DNA from: Clostridia bacterium
Lineage (GTDB): Bacteria; Bacillota; Sulfobacillia; SLMV01
Assembly (NCBI GenBank): GCA_003554565.1
Contig: PWGR01000089.1
Location: 1 to 5,955, forward strand
Direction of reading: 5' to 3'
Length of the DNA stretch: 5,955 nucleotides
The translations under genes were made by a program, and so were the position numbers. Below the pieces are notes generated by a model. That model worked only from the letters and a program-made list of their open reading frames with translations, was not told the DNA's origin and did no database searches. Shown one piece after another: positions 4,578-5,955 of the stretch (positions within the stretch are counted from its first letter, which is position 1; the number at the start of each line of letters is the position of its first letter).

Positions 4578-5955
4578 ACGTAAAGACGATCAGTGGACCA
4601 AAGTACCGATGAAAGAACAGGATCCACAAGAGCGCAAGAATAACTTCAATGAGGTTCCCTTTGGCTATGACGAGGAGGAAATGCTGAAGGAAGCCAACCG
4701 CTGCCTGTCCTGTAAAGTCCCGATGTGCGAAAAAGGCTGTCCGGTGGATGTCCCCATCAAGGATTTTATAGAAGAGCTGAAAGATAATAACGTCGGCGAG
4801 GCCGCCAGCATAATCAAGTCTCAGAACAGCCTCCCGGCCATCTGCGGGAGAGTTTGCCCCCAGGAAGAACAGTGCGAGGTCGAATGCGTGGTCGGACGGC
4901 GTGGTGAGCCGATAGCCATCGGTCGCCTGGAGAGATATGCTGCCGACTGGGCGATGGAGCAGGGCGAAGAAGATGTCGAGCAGGCCGAGTCCCGCGGGCA
5001 CTCAGTTGCGGTCGTTGGAGCCGGTCCCGCCGGTCTGACGGCGGCGGGTGATCTGGCCAGAATGGGCTACGATGTTACGGTTTTCGAGGCCCTGCACGTC
5101 CCCGGCGGGGTTCTCATGTACGGCATCCCCGAGTTCCGCCTCCCCAAGGCCCTGGTACAGGAAGAGATAGGCAAACTGCGCGAGATCGGAGTCGAGTTTG
5201 AGACCAATGTCATCGTAGGCAAGACCGTCCTCCTGGATGAGCTGCTGGATGATATGGGCTTTTGTGCAGTATTCGTCGGTGCGGGAGCGGGACTGCCCAC
5301 CTTCGTGGGGATTGAGGGAGAAAACATGCTGGGTGTTTACTCCGCCAATGAATTCCTCACCCGGTTGAACCTGATGAAGGCCTACAAGTTCCCGGAATAC
5401 GATACCCCGGTAAAGGTGGGCGACAAGATTGCTGTTATCGGTGCGGGCAACACTGCCATGGATGCGGCGAGAACTGCACTGCGCTGTGGGGCAGGTGAGG
5501 TGAACATCGTCTACCGCCGCACCGAGGATGAGATGACGGCCAGGCTCGAGGAGTATCATCACGCCATAGAAGAAGGCATCAACTTCCACTGGCTCACGAA
5601 TCCCGTGGAGTTTGTGGGCGATGAGGACGGCTGGCTCACGGGCATGCGCTGCGTGGAGATGGAGCTCGGCGAGACGGATTCCTCCGGTCGCCCCCGCCCG
5701 GTGCCGAAGGAAGGTTCGGAATTCGAAATGGAGACGGACATTGCGGTGCTGGCGCTGGGAACCAGCCCTAACCCGATAGTGCCCAGCTCCACACCCGGGT
5801 TGGAGACTGAGTCCTGGGGGGGCATCATCGCGGACGAGGAGACGGGCGAAACCACGCGAGAGGGCGTGTTCGCCGGCGGTGATGTGGTCACCGGGGCAGC
5901 CACGGTCATCCTGGCCATGGGTGCCGGCAAGACAGCTGCCACCGCGATAGATGAG
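4570..5955 (+). CDS. nfnB: NADPH-dependent ferredoxin oxidoreductase, large subunit (NfnB; SudA/GltD-like), 3' end cut by the window
   Basis: From ATG 4570 the frame stays open for 462 codons to the edge, close to the usual full length of about 465-475, so only the last residues are missing. The N-terminus carries two cysteine groups for [4Fe-4S] clusters: C45, C48, C53, C57 (C-x2-C-x4-C-x3-CP) and C92, C96, C102, C106. Next come an FAD site GAGPAG (150-155), the PGGVLMYGIPEFRLPK stretch (158+20 onward) typical of the GltD/NfnB/DPD family, an NADPH-binding VIGAGNTAMD (289-298), the VYRR segment after it, and the second FAD motif FAGGDVVTGAATVILAMGAGK (434-454). In the NfnAB complex this subunit holds the NADPH site and the bifurcating FAD. 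GGGGGTG at 4557-4563 is its SD, and the start overlaps nfnA by 8 bases. Databases often label such proteins glutamate synthase small subunit; the adjacent nfnA argues for Nfn instead, as no glutamate synthase large subunit is present. Confidence 0.92.
   Translation, partial: MAERKDDQWTKVPMKEQDPQERKNNFNEVPFGYDEEEMLKEANRCLSCKVPMCEKGCPVDVPIKDFIEELKDNNVGEAASIIKSQNSLPAICGRVCPQEEQCEVECVVGRRGEPIAIGRLERYAADWAMEQGEEDVEQAESRGHSVAVVGAGPAGLTAAGDLARMGYDVTVFEALHVPGGVLMYGIPEFRLPKALVQEEIGKLREIGVEFETNVIVGKTVLLDELLDDMGFCAVFVGAGAGLPTFVGIEGENMLGVYSANEFLTRLNLMKAYKFPEYDTPVKVGDKIAVIGAGNTAMDAARTALRCGAGEVNIVYRRTEDEMTARLEEYHHAIEEGINFHWLTNPVEFVGDEDGWLTGMRCVEMELGETDSSGRPRPVPKEGSEFEMETDIAVLALGTSPNPIVPSSTPGLETESWGGIIADEETGETTREGVFAGGDVVTGAATVILAMGAGKTAATAIDE

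Noticed and set aside
4531..5942. Several antisense open frames opposite nfnB (4531-5001, 5002-5589, 5559-5942)
   Set aside because: nfnB reads without interruption across the whole stretch with cluster and nucleotide-binding motifs in the right order, so these are shadows.
1..5955. Mobile element, CRISPR array, prophage, defence or toxin-antitoxin system
   Set aside because: No transposase or integrase, no regularly spaced repeats, and all protein genes but two small ones are recognisable housekeeping genes on one strand.

Overview
The window looks like chromosomal core DNA from an anaerobic Firmicute of the Clostridia type. GC is moderately high (roughly 55-60 % by eye). Three things point there: the block of Asp23-family gene, AmaP-like gene and nusB; the gene string mutM - coaE - lytic transglycosylase; and a bifurcating ferredoxin/NADPH enzyme pair (nfnAB), which is typical of anaerobes. 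Purine-rich Shine-Dalgarno sites, two TTG starts and near-consensus sigma-A promoters fit as well. I cannot name a genus.

All genes are on the + strand. Region 1 (1-1777) is a tightly overlapping operon: the last codons of mutM, an unrecognised 66-residue ORF, coaE (last step of coenzyme A synthesis), a membrane-anchored lytic transglycosylase, and a small acidic protein with a C-terminal membrane segment. Region 2 (1778-1957) is a self-contained tRNA-Leu(CAG) unit with its own promoter and an intrinsic terminator. Region 3 (1958-3486) begins with a spacer and a second strong promoter (TTGTTG-17-TATAAT), then an Asp23-family protein, an AmaP-like membrane protein and NusB, with overlapping reading frames. 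Region 4 (3487-5955) is a 230-base non-coding leader rich in hairpins followed by nfnA and nfnB. nfnB is open to the right edge and is almost complete.

The genes serve separate housekeeping purposes: DNA repair, CoA synthesis, wall turnover, translation, envelope homeostasis, rRNA transcription antitermination and NAD(P)H/ferredoxin balance. NfnA and NfnB form one enzyme. The Asp23 and AmaP-like proteins probably form one membrane-associated complex.

I found no mobile element, CRISPR array, toxin-antitoxin pair or defence system, and no convincing new multi-gene system. The points most worth following are the structured leader before nfnAB, the AmaP-like protein with only one membrane segment and no DUF2273 gene beside it, and the two small unrecognised proteins (66 and 94 residues).
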